The notes below the pieces were generated by a model that was not told where the DNA came from, made no database searches, and saw nothing but the letters and a program-made list of their open reading frames with translations. Shown here one piece after another: positions 55,290 to 64,000 of a stretch of 64,000 bases of DNA (positions are counted from its first letter, which is position 1; every line of letters begins with the position of its first letter). This stretch comes from Adiantum capillus-veneris (lineage: Eukaryota > Streptophyta > Polypodiopsida > Polypodiales > Pteridaceae): positions 55,652,619 to 55,716,618 of the forward strand of contig CM043952.1 in NCBI GenBank assembly GCA_014529385.2. Reading direction: 5' to 3'. The translations under genes and the position numbers were made by a program.

Positions 55290-56893
55290 CACCGCAAGAC
55301 TTAAGCACGTGTAATGAAAATGACGTGTGAACTTTGAGAGTAGCATAATTAGGAGAATTAGAGAGAGCATTTTTGTGAGACTACTTTGAGAACATAGAGG
55401 GTGAACTTGTTTATACTTAATTAACTTGTCATGAACGATAATTTTGCAAGAGAGAGAGTTTAGAGAACTTGACAAAAGTTGAGGACCGGATTCATGTGGA
55501 CCCAGTCCCCCCTCCAATAGGCTTTTGTATTATATATTCTCCCATCAAGAGAGAGACTTGGTACAATACAATCTTTGTGTTCCTTGTGACCTAGGTGATA
55601 CAATGAAGATGGAAAGCTTTATGCATCATGAGCATAACATAGGCTTTGTAAAAAGAATTAACCATCCCCAGCCTCATTCCCAAGGCCTTAAACACCTTCA
55701 AAGGTGGAGAGAGCTAGCGGGGGAATGAGGGTAGGGAAGAGGAAGAAAAAACATTCATAGGAGAAAGAAATAGTTCCTCACTTATCATCACTCTTCTTGC
55801 TAGCATACATAATAGCATAGTAATGAAGATGGAAAGCTTAAGCATTGAAGCATGGCTCTTGGTTGGATTTGCATTCCATAGCCAAGAGTGTTGGTGTAGG
55901 CTCTCAATTTCTCTACTAGCTTGGAGAAGGAGATGGAGCTCTTGTCCTTTGCACTTCACACAATGAGAGAGTGTGTGTGTGTGTGGTGGGGGGGGGGGGG
56001 GGGGGGGGGGAGTATACCCCCCAAGCTAGCCCCCTCCTTGCTTTGGTCAACCCCCTCTTCTAGCATAGCTGGCACTTGATTGGATCTCCTCAACCCTGGC
56101 CAATCACATGCTTAGTGCATATCAAGCAACAAGGGGTAGCAAGTGTCCCACTTTTCCCTTTGAGAGATAGTACTTGATAAATGCATAAACAATTAATTAA
56201 ATAAATTCAATTATCATTGGACCCCTTGGGGGGCCAATCAATCGGCTTAGGCACAACATGAGGGCAACATGAAGGGGAGCTTGACATGTGTCCTTGTTGC
56301 CTCCTTGGTCTAGGCTTGGACTTGTGTGAGAGTGTGTGAGTTCTCTCTCATGTCCCTACTTGTAGGGATCACCTCCTCCTTATAGAGATCCTTGTTGACT
56401 TTTGTGACACCTCAAGCCCCTCAACCTTGGGCCCGGCTCCCACCATAAGATTGGCCCTTAAGCCCCTTAAGCTTGGGCCGGGTTCCCACCTCAAGTACAA
56501 CCATAGCATCTCAAGCATGACGAGAACCTCAAGCATCTCATTCATCAAGCACCTCAAGCATCTCAATCATCAAGCACGACAAGCATCTCAAGCTTGGGCC
56601 GGGTTCCCACCTCAAGCACAACCCTAGCTTGCCTAAGGTCAAAAGACTTTTTACACTAACCATTGGAGTATTTAATGAAGCTAACCCTAAGGTATTTAAG
56701 CTCCATTAGCTAGCCTTGCTCTTTGACAGATCATATTTCATTTGAACCCTTTTACCATTGGCCCCGTGTTGAGCTAGACCCATAAGCACATGTCTATATT
56801 CTAGCCCATGTTCCCGTTTATTATCCCACATTAAATGATCAGCTTAATATGACAAAATCATTTAGGCTGGCTAGGTATTAGATTTTATGACAT
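55290..56893 (-). repeat. 3' LTR of minus-strand Gypsy
   Basis: About 1.6 kb matching the long 3' LTR form of the sister element, with the outer end (near 55290) not exactly defined. Inside lie a GT run followed by 23 consecutive G (55988-56010) and a patchwork of short repeats at 56400-56630 (three GGGCC.GG.TCCCACC units and many AGCATCTCAA motifs). Confidence 0.75.
55988..56010 (+). repeat. Poly-G run
   Basis: 23 consecutive G following a GT repeat. On the transcribed strand of the LTR this is poly-C. Confidence 0.93.
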
Positions 56894-57180
56894 TACCTCG
56901 CTCTTGAAATCATAGTCATCCTCGACTATGAGGTAGAAATAAAGCCTTAGTCATTAGTCAATGTTTCTTAGCGTGTAGAGGATCCCTTTTTACCCTACGA
57001 CATCATTCCAAGATGGATGACTAATCCATTTGGTGCTTGGGAGACGTAGCTGCCGCAAGCATGTCTGCTCTTTAGTCCATTTCATTCTCCCAAGTAGAGT
57101 GACAAATTCTACTTGGTGTTTGAAAGACTTCGTCATCACAAACATGATTGTAAGCATGCGTACTACTTAAATTTATGCAC

Positions 57181-57474
57181 AATAAAAAGAGAATTAGTCT
57201 TATAAGACAAAATCATTGATCATTTAAAAGAAAAATATACATTTGCTTACTCTGATGTAGCATTGTAAGCATTGACAAGGTTTATACTATCCTAAAGATG
57301 TATTCCTTGCATCCATCTAGCATCTTCAATAAAAAGAGAATTAGTCTTATAAGACAAAATCATTGGTCATTTCAAAGAAAAATGGACATTTGCTTACTCT
57401 AATGTAGCATTCTAAGCATTGACAAGGTTGATACTATCCTTAAGATGTATTCCTTACATCCATCTAGCATCTTC
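57181..57474. repeat. 147-bp tandem duplication
   Basis: Copies begin AATAAAAAGAG at 57181 and 57328; about 8 differences. It lies at the integrase-tail/3' untranslated part of the minus-strand Gypsy and spans its WMQGI end. Confidence 0.9.
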
Positions 57475-57778
57475 CAAAGGATAACTTTTGAACTTAATAA
57501 GATACCGTCGGATAATCTTACCATGTCGTAGTACCTTATCTTCATGCCGAAGGATAGCTCCGGGTTGTAGCACCTCTTCTTGGTCTTTTTTCTACTTTAT
57601 CATAATACTTTTGATGGCCTGTAGGATTTTTGATGGCCCGTAGTATTTTTGCTACGGACCATGATATATTTTTTCTAGTTTAGCATAATACTTTTGATGG
57701 CCCATAGGATTTTTTCCGTCGTTTGCCTCAATTGAGCCTTGAGAAACTTAAGTAAGACCCAACCATTTTCTTTGAATG

Positions 57779-58213
57779 TTAAGGCCCTTCTGTGCTTGTC
57801 ACAGCAACAACTTTTTGCCTTTGTTGAGAGATGGATATAGCCTCCTTGATCTTTTGAAAAGATTCTTGTAGGTCACGGCTATACTCATCGGCAACAAAGA
57901 TCTTCCCATGTACTTTAAGTAGAAAGGGACTTTTAGGTCTTCCCTCTATGATTTCAAAAGGTGATTTTTCCGTAGAAGTATGGACAGTATTATTGTAGGC
58001 ATACTCTATAAGAGGTAAATACTTTTCCCATTGAGAGCATTGATCTACTTCTATAACATAAGTGTTTGGTAGATGAAGAATTGTAAGATTAACTATCTCA
58101 CTTTGGCCATCCGTTTGTGGGTGATAGGCCGAAGAGAAATTCAATCTTGTACCTAGATTTTCAAAGAGACCTTTCCAAAAATTACTGGTCATTCTAAGAT
58201 CTCTATCTGACAC
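57779..58213 (-). pseudogene. Gypsy integrase core (minus strand)
   Basis: SDRDLRMTSNFWKGLFENLG carries the second catalytic Asp and YHPQTDGQSEIVN the Glu region. YLPLIEYAYNNTVHTSTEKS and PFEIIEGRPKSPFLL follow as in plant Gypsy integrases. The first-Asp segment (MDFIFGLPKS) is upstream in another frame near 58340-58380, so the enzyme is split by a frameshift. It is better preserved than the sister copy at 46.5-47.1 kb. Confidence 0.88.
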
Positions 58214-58778
58214 GATGGATGTTGGAAATCCATGTGTTTGAAAATCTGGGATACGAAGAGAGTTGCCATTTGGTGTGCCTTAATAGTGTGCTTGCTTGCT
58301 AAACCTGTCGACTATTCTCCATATTCTCGTATTCCCATAGATAGACTTGGGTAATCCAAAGATAAAATCCATGAATGTATATACTCTCCCATGGTGAATT
58401 AGGGATTGGTAATGGCTGGAGTAATCCACGTTGCTTCCCTCTATCGTACTTAGTCTTTTGGCATACCACACGTTTTAAAACATACTCTTGTATGTTCACT
58501 TTCATGGTAGGCCAATAGAAATACGTCTCTATTCCTTGAAGAGTAGGTTGAATGCCTCTATGCCCTGCATAGGGAGGAGGATGGGATTCATACATTATTT
58601 TCTCACAAAGGGAGTGGGTAACAGATAGCCTATTGCCATGGACAAGATAACCATCATGCAAGGTGAATGGTTCTTCTTTCTTCCCCAAAGCAAGGGCTGA
58701 CATTATGTCTTTAAAGTCAGGATCAGTAGCATACTCACCTATCATAGAAGATAGATCATTGTGAGTTGCTATAGACAC
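58214..58778 (-). pseudogene. Gypsy integrase zinc domain (minus strand)
   Basis: ATDPDFKDIMSALALGKKEE and YAGHRGIQPTLQGIETYFYW match the sister element almost residue for residue. The zinc motif reads RVVCQKTK instead of CVVC, losing one ligand. Confidence 0.87.
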
Positions 58779-59103
58779 TACATTAACTTTTGGTCATCGT
58801 GAAAGTGCATCAGCCACTTGATTGTGCTTACCAGCAACATGAGAAATATGAAAATAAAATTTTGAAAGAAAATTTATCCACCTCATTTGTTTGTCGAAAA
58901 TCTTTGTTGCATCAGGAAGTACTTGAGACTTTGGTGGTCAGTTCACAAAATAAATGGAGTTCCCAATAGATAGTGCTTCCATGTGTCTAGGGCATGTAGA
59001 ATAGCTAAAAGCTCTTTTTTGTATATGCCCAAAACTTGTTCATCCGTATTGAGCCTTCGGCTCTCATATGCTATGGCATGCCCTTCTTAAAGCAAGACTG
59101 AGT
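58779..59103 (-). pseudogene. Gypsy RNase H remnant (minus strand)
   Basis: KKELLAILHALDTWKHYLLG and a TDHQSLKYF segment in shifted frames; truncated upstream at the motif QEGHAIAYESRRL. Homologous to 45760-46070. Confidence 0.82.
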
Positions 59104-59112
59104 AGGACATAC

Positions 59113-60200
59113 TCAAAGCTAGAATTCATCATTTTTCTGCAACAAGAGGACCAAATCTTGACTATGGGGGCCGATGAAGGTCGGACTATGCCAACTATCA
59201 TTAAGTTACAATTATTGTAAACTAGAAAGGCCAGTAGTAACCACAATTGCTTCTGTACTTTTTTTAAATACACCAATATTGAGAAAAATAACAATCCATT
59301 TACTCCATACAACCACTACATTACCTATGTCTTGTATACTGATCAACTAGCCTAAGTTCAATTTTGATATGCAAGCATAAAAAGTTTAAAAATCAGTGAT
59401 TTAACACTATATTAGAGAGTTTGAGACTTTACAACCAATTTGGGTATAACCTATTTCTTGAAGATTTGGCCATATGGACAAATCCCAAACATTTTTTTAA
59501 GGCCTTTTAAGAGTGCTGTACCACAAGGTAGTACATATTGAAAAGCTCTTCCGAGCCATGCTCTCAAAACTTTGGCTAAGATTTGGCCATGTGGTCAAAT
59601 TTTAAAGCTTGTTTTGAAATTGGGAATTGGGATATTCCCAAATTCATTGATATGGTGTTATTTGGCAATTTCCAAAACAGTGAGGGTTTTCATACATTCA
59701 AGACGCGATCAAAATTATGAAAACACAGCATCATGTTATCATGATTGATTACAAAGGTGAAAGCTAATGAAAAAATAACATGAGAAGCATCAATTTTCTA
59801 TGATATCCATGCCGACAAAGTTTCACACCAACAAGAAAGCGTAGCGAGCCTCACTCACACTTTTTTAAAAATTCACTAATCCAAGGCTAAGTGAGGGAAA
59901 CAAGGATCCCTCACCATTTCTGTAGGCAATGCAGTGTGAGAGGATTCCAGCAGGGCGACATCTTCAAGTGTCATGGATATTCACCAAGAAATCCAGCTAG
60001 CTAGCTACAGAATCCATGCCCATGCTCAATATGCAAGTGCCAAGAGTTTATAGGCCTTGGTAGCTAGGATGCTAAGAGGGCATGCCATCGTATTGGCACA
60101 AGGGCAAAACCCATATCAGTCGGCAGGAGTCTATTTGGGATGGTACATAGAGCAAAATCAACAATATACAATATGGATGCCAATAGGATACATAGTTTAA
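59113..60200. repeat. Left direct repeat (possible pLTR)
   Basis: Begins ATACTCAAAGCTAGAATTCATC and shares most of its length with 62838-63640 (for example AAGTTACAATTATTGTAAACTAG and CTAAGTGAGGGAAACAAGGATCC regions), with about 240 bp (near 59400-59650) missing from the right copy. Non-coding in appearance. Confidence 0.85.
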
Positions 60201-60599
60201 TGGTAAGCCATGAAAGTTAAGCAATGGACTTAGAGGAGCTCAACTGCGATTCATCATAGGGGGGAGAGAGAGTTATTGCAGTGGATGGGATGCAATAAAA
60301 CCCTTAATTAGTACACCCACATAAATGAGGCGGTTTGGTGAGGGAGTTTCCACCAAATGATCCAAAAGCTATCATCCAAAGTTATAAAGGTAGGTTCCCA
60401 CTACAAATGGGTGATTTTTGGGGAAAGCACATAGGATATATAAAAATTAAGCTTTAGCATTTACCAAGCAAGGCAAGAGGGGGAGAAATGGGAACAGAAG
60501 GGGAATGAGTGTCAAGCAATGTTAATGACATATGTGTGTGTGCATGTGCACGTGCACTTCCACCCAATCCTTGGAACCATACACAATGAGACGGCAGGA

Positions 60600-62130
60600 G
60601 GTCCATTGAGTATGGACCTACTGCCTCATCAAGTCAATGAGATTAGTGTGATTTAGTTTAAGTCGAGTCCATTTATTGTGTGCAATGGACCGAGTGATGG
60701 TGTTTAATATTTCACACCTTTTAAAACCATTTGGGAAAAATTTATGAACAAGGCATTTGATTACTTCCCACACAATAAAAGTGTTGGATGAAGAGTATAG
60801 GATCATGTAGAGTAAGCCTAGACAAGTGTTAATAGTAGCTTTAGCAAGCCTATTACTCTTCTTTTTAATAAACTCAGCAAGGATAATTTTTTATTGTCTC
60901 TTTTTCAAACAAACCTTAGGTCAAAATTTCTAGTGTTAGGACTATGCAGGGTAATAGAAAAATTTAGAAACCGTAAAGAGGTAGAAAAGAAACCAGAGAG
61001 AGGATCAAACCCAGAACCAAGGATGGGCTCTATATTTAAACAGTTGCATTAGATTGAATGAATTTTTGATTGAAAGGATCTATTATTGATGCTAAATAGA
61101 TCATCCATGTATCTGTAAACATGTGAAAAGAGAGCAAGCTTGTGAAGAGTCTGTTTGTTTGCCATGGTACTTAAAAAACCATTTGTATTCAAAATACGCA
61201 AGATACAGATTGCACATTATAGGTGAACAGGAGAAGCCCACTGAAATGCCTTGACATTGTTTTAAACAATGTTCACCAAATTGTATGCAACAGTTTTTAA
61301 GTACCCAAGAAATGATATTACAAAGTTCTTGCTCATCAAAGAATGAATGTGGTTTTAGATTAGATTTTTAATCCATCTGGGTTTTTGGAATAATGAAATT
61401 TTTGAGAACCCATGCAACCTAGCATTATCAGACATTAATTTCACAATTTATCCTAAGATGTTTATAAGATCAATATCTCTGTCAAGAGGGATATTTTCAT
61501 AGCATTGAGTGATATCAGCTAAAAAAAGGTAGTAAATTTGATATGGGAGATTAAGAGAAATTTCTATGAATTTCTAGATAAGCAAAATGGGTTGTAGCAT
61601 ATTTTTAGAAAGTCTTTGCACACCTTTTGTTTTTTTAGCACAAATGAGTTCAAACTCAGTGATGATAAGCGGTAATATCTTTTGTAATATTTGTGTAAAT
61701 ACCATTGGAGGATAAGATCAAGACAAGAGGTAATATTTTTTGCAATATTTGTGCAACTACCGTTGGAGGTATCAGAGATCCATCTAAACTTATGCTTGTG
61801 AAATTTATAGGTTGGGAACAAAACCAGTAGTTTACTTAAATCCATAGAATAGCCAATATTATAGTAATGGTCTAAATTACTGGTGGAGATAGCATTAGGA
61901 GATATGTTGAGGGGGATGAATTCAACTACAATATGTTGAATGTGGGCGGCAATCCAAGCTAGTTGTTTACACAAAATAGCAAGATTGTAAGAGGCTTTAT
62001 CAAGCCTCACAATAAACCATCTTTGTGAAAGCATTTGAAAATAGCTACCAAATTCTAGGGCAATCCAGTAATTTATGGTGGATAACCACTTCGGTGATAA
62101 TAGAGTAGTTTTTGTAAGAAGCAATCTTTT
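60600..62130 (-). pseudogene. Penelope-like reverse transcriptase (broken)
   Basis: The 186-codon ORF 62124-61564 has LVLFPTYKFHKHKFRW and ISDTSNGSCTNIAKNITSCL, like the PLE segment PKxHKxPxxxRFI. Downstream in the same direction: ADITQCYENIPLDRDIDL (61466-61520; PLE motif DIxxCFxNIP, first catalytic Asp), a FSMGFS-like GFSC patch, then VYRYMDDLFSINN (catalytic box YMDD at 61100-61111). Frameshifts and stops separate these. No GIY-YIG endonuclease motif was recognised, so it may belong to endonuclease-lacking plant lineages or simply be truncated. Non-LTR (LINE) RTs differ in the HK-region, so PLE is preferred. Confidence 0.65.
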
Positions 62131-62837
62131 ACCAAATTGGCTAAGTCCTATTGGTGGATTGTCATCTCCAATCGGAGAGTATTGACAAAGTCAATCAAAT
62201 AGCCAAGTAAGGTTGAAAGGGCAAGATGTGGTTTTTTGGAAAAATCGGGATGTGCTTTAACCCTTTAGCAACAATTTTCTAAAGGCCGAGGCTCAACCAT
62301 TTTTGAAGCCAAATCAGTGAAGGCACATATAATAACCTAGTCATAAAATTAGTAAGCCTAACAAATCCCTGATCATGTATCATATCAGATTAAGCACGTT
62401 AGACAAGTTACCACATTTAGAATCCCATTCTCTATAGGATCTTTGTCCATTTTTATAAAAAAGTATCCATTTGTTTAAACTAAGCAATCCAATTTTTTAT
62501 CTGTTCTATTCAACTTTTAATTATTTTTAACAAGTGTTTTTTAGAAGTTATTCTTAAACACAGCTTCAGTTTTTTATGCCTAGAGCCATACACCAGGCCT
62601 AAAGATTGCTAAAGCTCAAATAGAGTACACAACCCATGCAAACTCCAAGCAGAGCCCCTATTTTTTGTCAATGACAAGGTTTATCAAGAGTTGACCTCAA
62701 TTCCACATAAGAATAGGGGTAAATACTAGGTTAAAAATCACCATTTCACTGTAATTTCAGCAATCACATTTTTACAAAGATACCATCTTTTTCACAATCG
62801 GCAAAGTATCGTCAAGTAAAAGACCAACTGGGTAGAA

Positions 62838-63640
62838 AATACTCAAAGCTAGAATTCAACATTTCTCTGCACCAAGAGGACCAAATCTCGGATATGGGGA
62901 CCAATGAAGGTCGGATTATGACAACTTTCATTAAGTTACAATTATTGTAAACTAGAAAGGCCAAGTAGTAACCACAACTTCTTGTGTTCTTTTTAAATAC
63001 ACTCATATTGAAAGAAACAGCAGTCTATTTAATCCATACAACCAGTACATTACCCATGTCTTGTATAGTGATCAACTAGCCTACATTTAATTCCGATATG
63101 CAAGCATAAACAATTTAAAAACCAGTGGTACGACAATTTCCAAAAAGGCGAGAGTTTTTATACAGTCAAGAAGCAATCAAAATTATTGAAATATAGTAGT
63201 AGGTTATCATGATGAATTGCAAAAGTGAAAATTAGTGAAAAAAGAACCACATAAGTACCAGTTTTTCTACAATATCCATGCTGACAGAGTTGCATACTGG
63301 CAAGAAGGCACAAGGACCCTCACTAACACTTAAAAAAAAAAGTCAGTAATGCAAGGCTAAGTGAGGGAAACAAGGATCCTTAACCATTTATATAGGTAGC
63401 ATAGTGTGAGAGGATTCGATCAGGATGGCATCTTCAAGTGTTATTGATATTCGCATAGAGATCCAACTAGCCAGCTACAAAATCGACGCTCAGGCTCAGT
63501 ATGCAAGTGCCAAGACTCTATAGACCTTGGTAGGATGCTCAGAGGGCATGCCATCGTATCGGCATGAGTATATTTGGGATGTTATATAGAACGGAATCAA
63601 TGATAGACAATATGAATCCCAATAGGGTAGAAATTTTTAA
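62838..63640. repeat. Right direct repeat (possible pLTR)
   Basis: Second copy of the 59113 repeat in the same orientation, lacking an internal ~240 bp. Interrupted at 63641 by a MITE. Confidence 0.85.
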
Positions 63641-64000
63641 GGGAAAATTACCAAAATACCCCTCTAATTTGTGGAAATTCCCAAAATACCCTTGTATCTA
63701 ATTTGGTTGAATTATTCAAGCTTATCATTCCTTTATTCTTTTCCGACAATCAAGATCCGTTTTTGAGTGCTTAGCATGTAATTTGTCACAAATTACCTCG
63801 CAAAAAAGGGCAATTATATCTAAAAATAATGAAGCAATTCATCTCCAAAGCCTACATAACCTACTCAAATTCTAGTTTTAGTATCTTGTATTGATAAACA
63901 ATCAGTCTTCTTATGAAAGGTACAAATTTTTTAATCTCTGGAAAAAATTAATCTCACCACCAGGGGTATTTCGGGAATTTTGGAAAAATTGAGGGGTATT
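63641..64000. mobile_element. MULE-type MITE, copy 2 (runs off the window)
   Basis: Begins GGGAAAATTACCAAAATACCCC and follows the 38514-38993 copy closely (GCTTAGCATGTAATTTGTC, AATGAAGCAATTCATCTCC). About 120 bp, including the right inverted repeat and target duplication, lie beyond the window. Confidence 0.88.

Larger units (their letters stand above)
55290..59103 (-). mobile_element. Second copy of the Gypsy family (minus strand, 5' truncated)
   Basis: Reading from 59103 downward: RNase H, integrase zinc domain and core, C-terminal region, purine tract, then an LTR starting TGTCATAAAATC at 56893. The proteins are close to those of the 39833-49451 element. RT, protease, gag and the 5' LTR are missing; the truncation at about 59103 is where the Penelope-like element begins. 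Confidence 0.87.
59113..63640 (-). mobile_element. Penelope-like retroelement with flanking direct repeats (decayed)
   Basis: A region with minus-strand RT-like motifs (60600-62130) lying between two same-direction repeats (59113-60200 and 62838-63640). Direct copies around a single ORF match the pseudo-LTR arrangement of Penelope-like elements, which come from tandem or partial tandem insertion. No LTR-retrotransposon termini, primer site or integrase is seen. The left repeat directly abuts truncated Gypsy RNase H; the right one is cut by the MITE at 63641. The assignment rests mainly on the RT motifs. Confidence 0.6.

Noticed and set aside
61564-62124. Membrane protein, suggested by hydrophobic stretches in the 186-codon ORF
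   Set aside because: The HK-region motif and the downstream YMDD and DITQCYENIP motifs on the same strand fit reverse transcriptase better.

Overview
The window is a nuclear segment from a land plant with a large, transposon-rich genome. It holds plant-type Copia and chromovirus-like Gypsy elements with initiator-Met or Asp-type tRNA primer sites, MULE-type MITEs, very long CT/GA microsatellites, and no operons, rRNA or tRNA genes. A Penelope-like reverse transcriptase and a TTAA-flanked DNA element hint at a fern, lycophyte or gymnosperm, but the species cannot be fixed from sequence alone. I found no convincing intact host gene; nearly everything explained is mobile DNA in various states of decay.

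Layout. 1-2102: unclassified sequence ending in two LTR-like promoter segments and a CT tract. 2103-5600: a short non-autonomous Copia element (TSD TAGAT). 5606-7217: 5' half of another Copia (+), joined tail to tail to a minus-strand Copia gag/protease/integrase piece (7218-8562). 8568-27884: a giant (19.3 kb) minus-strand LTR element with gag-like ORFs and a long unrecognised ORF2 but no protease, RT or integrase. A related plus-strand element (16886-22099, TSD ATAAG) is nested in its gag and has become an LTR-internal tandem array of 1425-bp units. 27890-28790: Copia fragment. 28.8-32.3 kb: microsatellites. 32.3-34.35 kb: Gypsy and Copia remnants with odd serial duplications. 34.35-36.9 kb: unrecognised. 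36.9-37.9 kb: GA-punctuated duplication array. 38514-38993: MULE-type MITE. 39833-49451: a nearly complete chromovirus-like Gypsy (TSD CGGTG) whose gag is split by a 1338-bp TTAA-flanked element. 49580-54276: decayed Tork-like Copia. 55.3-59.1 kb: second copy of the same Gypsy family, minus strand. 59.1-63.6 kb: Penelope-like element between direct repeats. 63641-end: second copy of the MITE.

Most notable: the giant element and the element nested in it share U5, primer site and leader. Both carry a 24-bp perfect palindrome with core TACGCGTA. It recurs about every 285 bp in the giant's inter-ORF spacer and at irregular spacing in its leader. In the nested element the palindrome has a matched change in both arms that keeps it perfect, and the truncation that created the tandem array starts inside a palindrome copy. 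This palindrome system, the unknown ORF2, the TTAA element and the Penelope-like element are the parts most worth following up.
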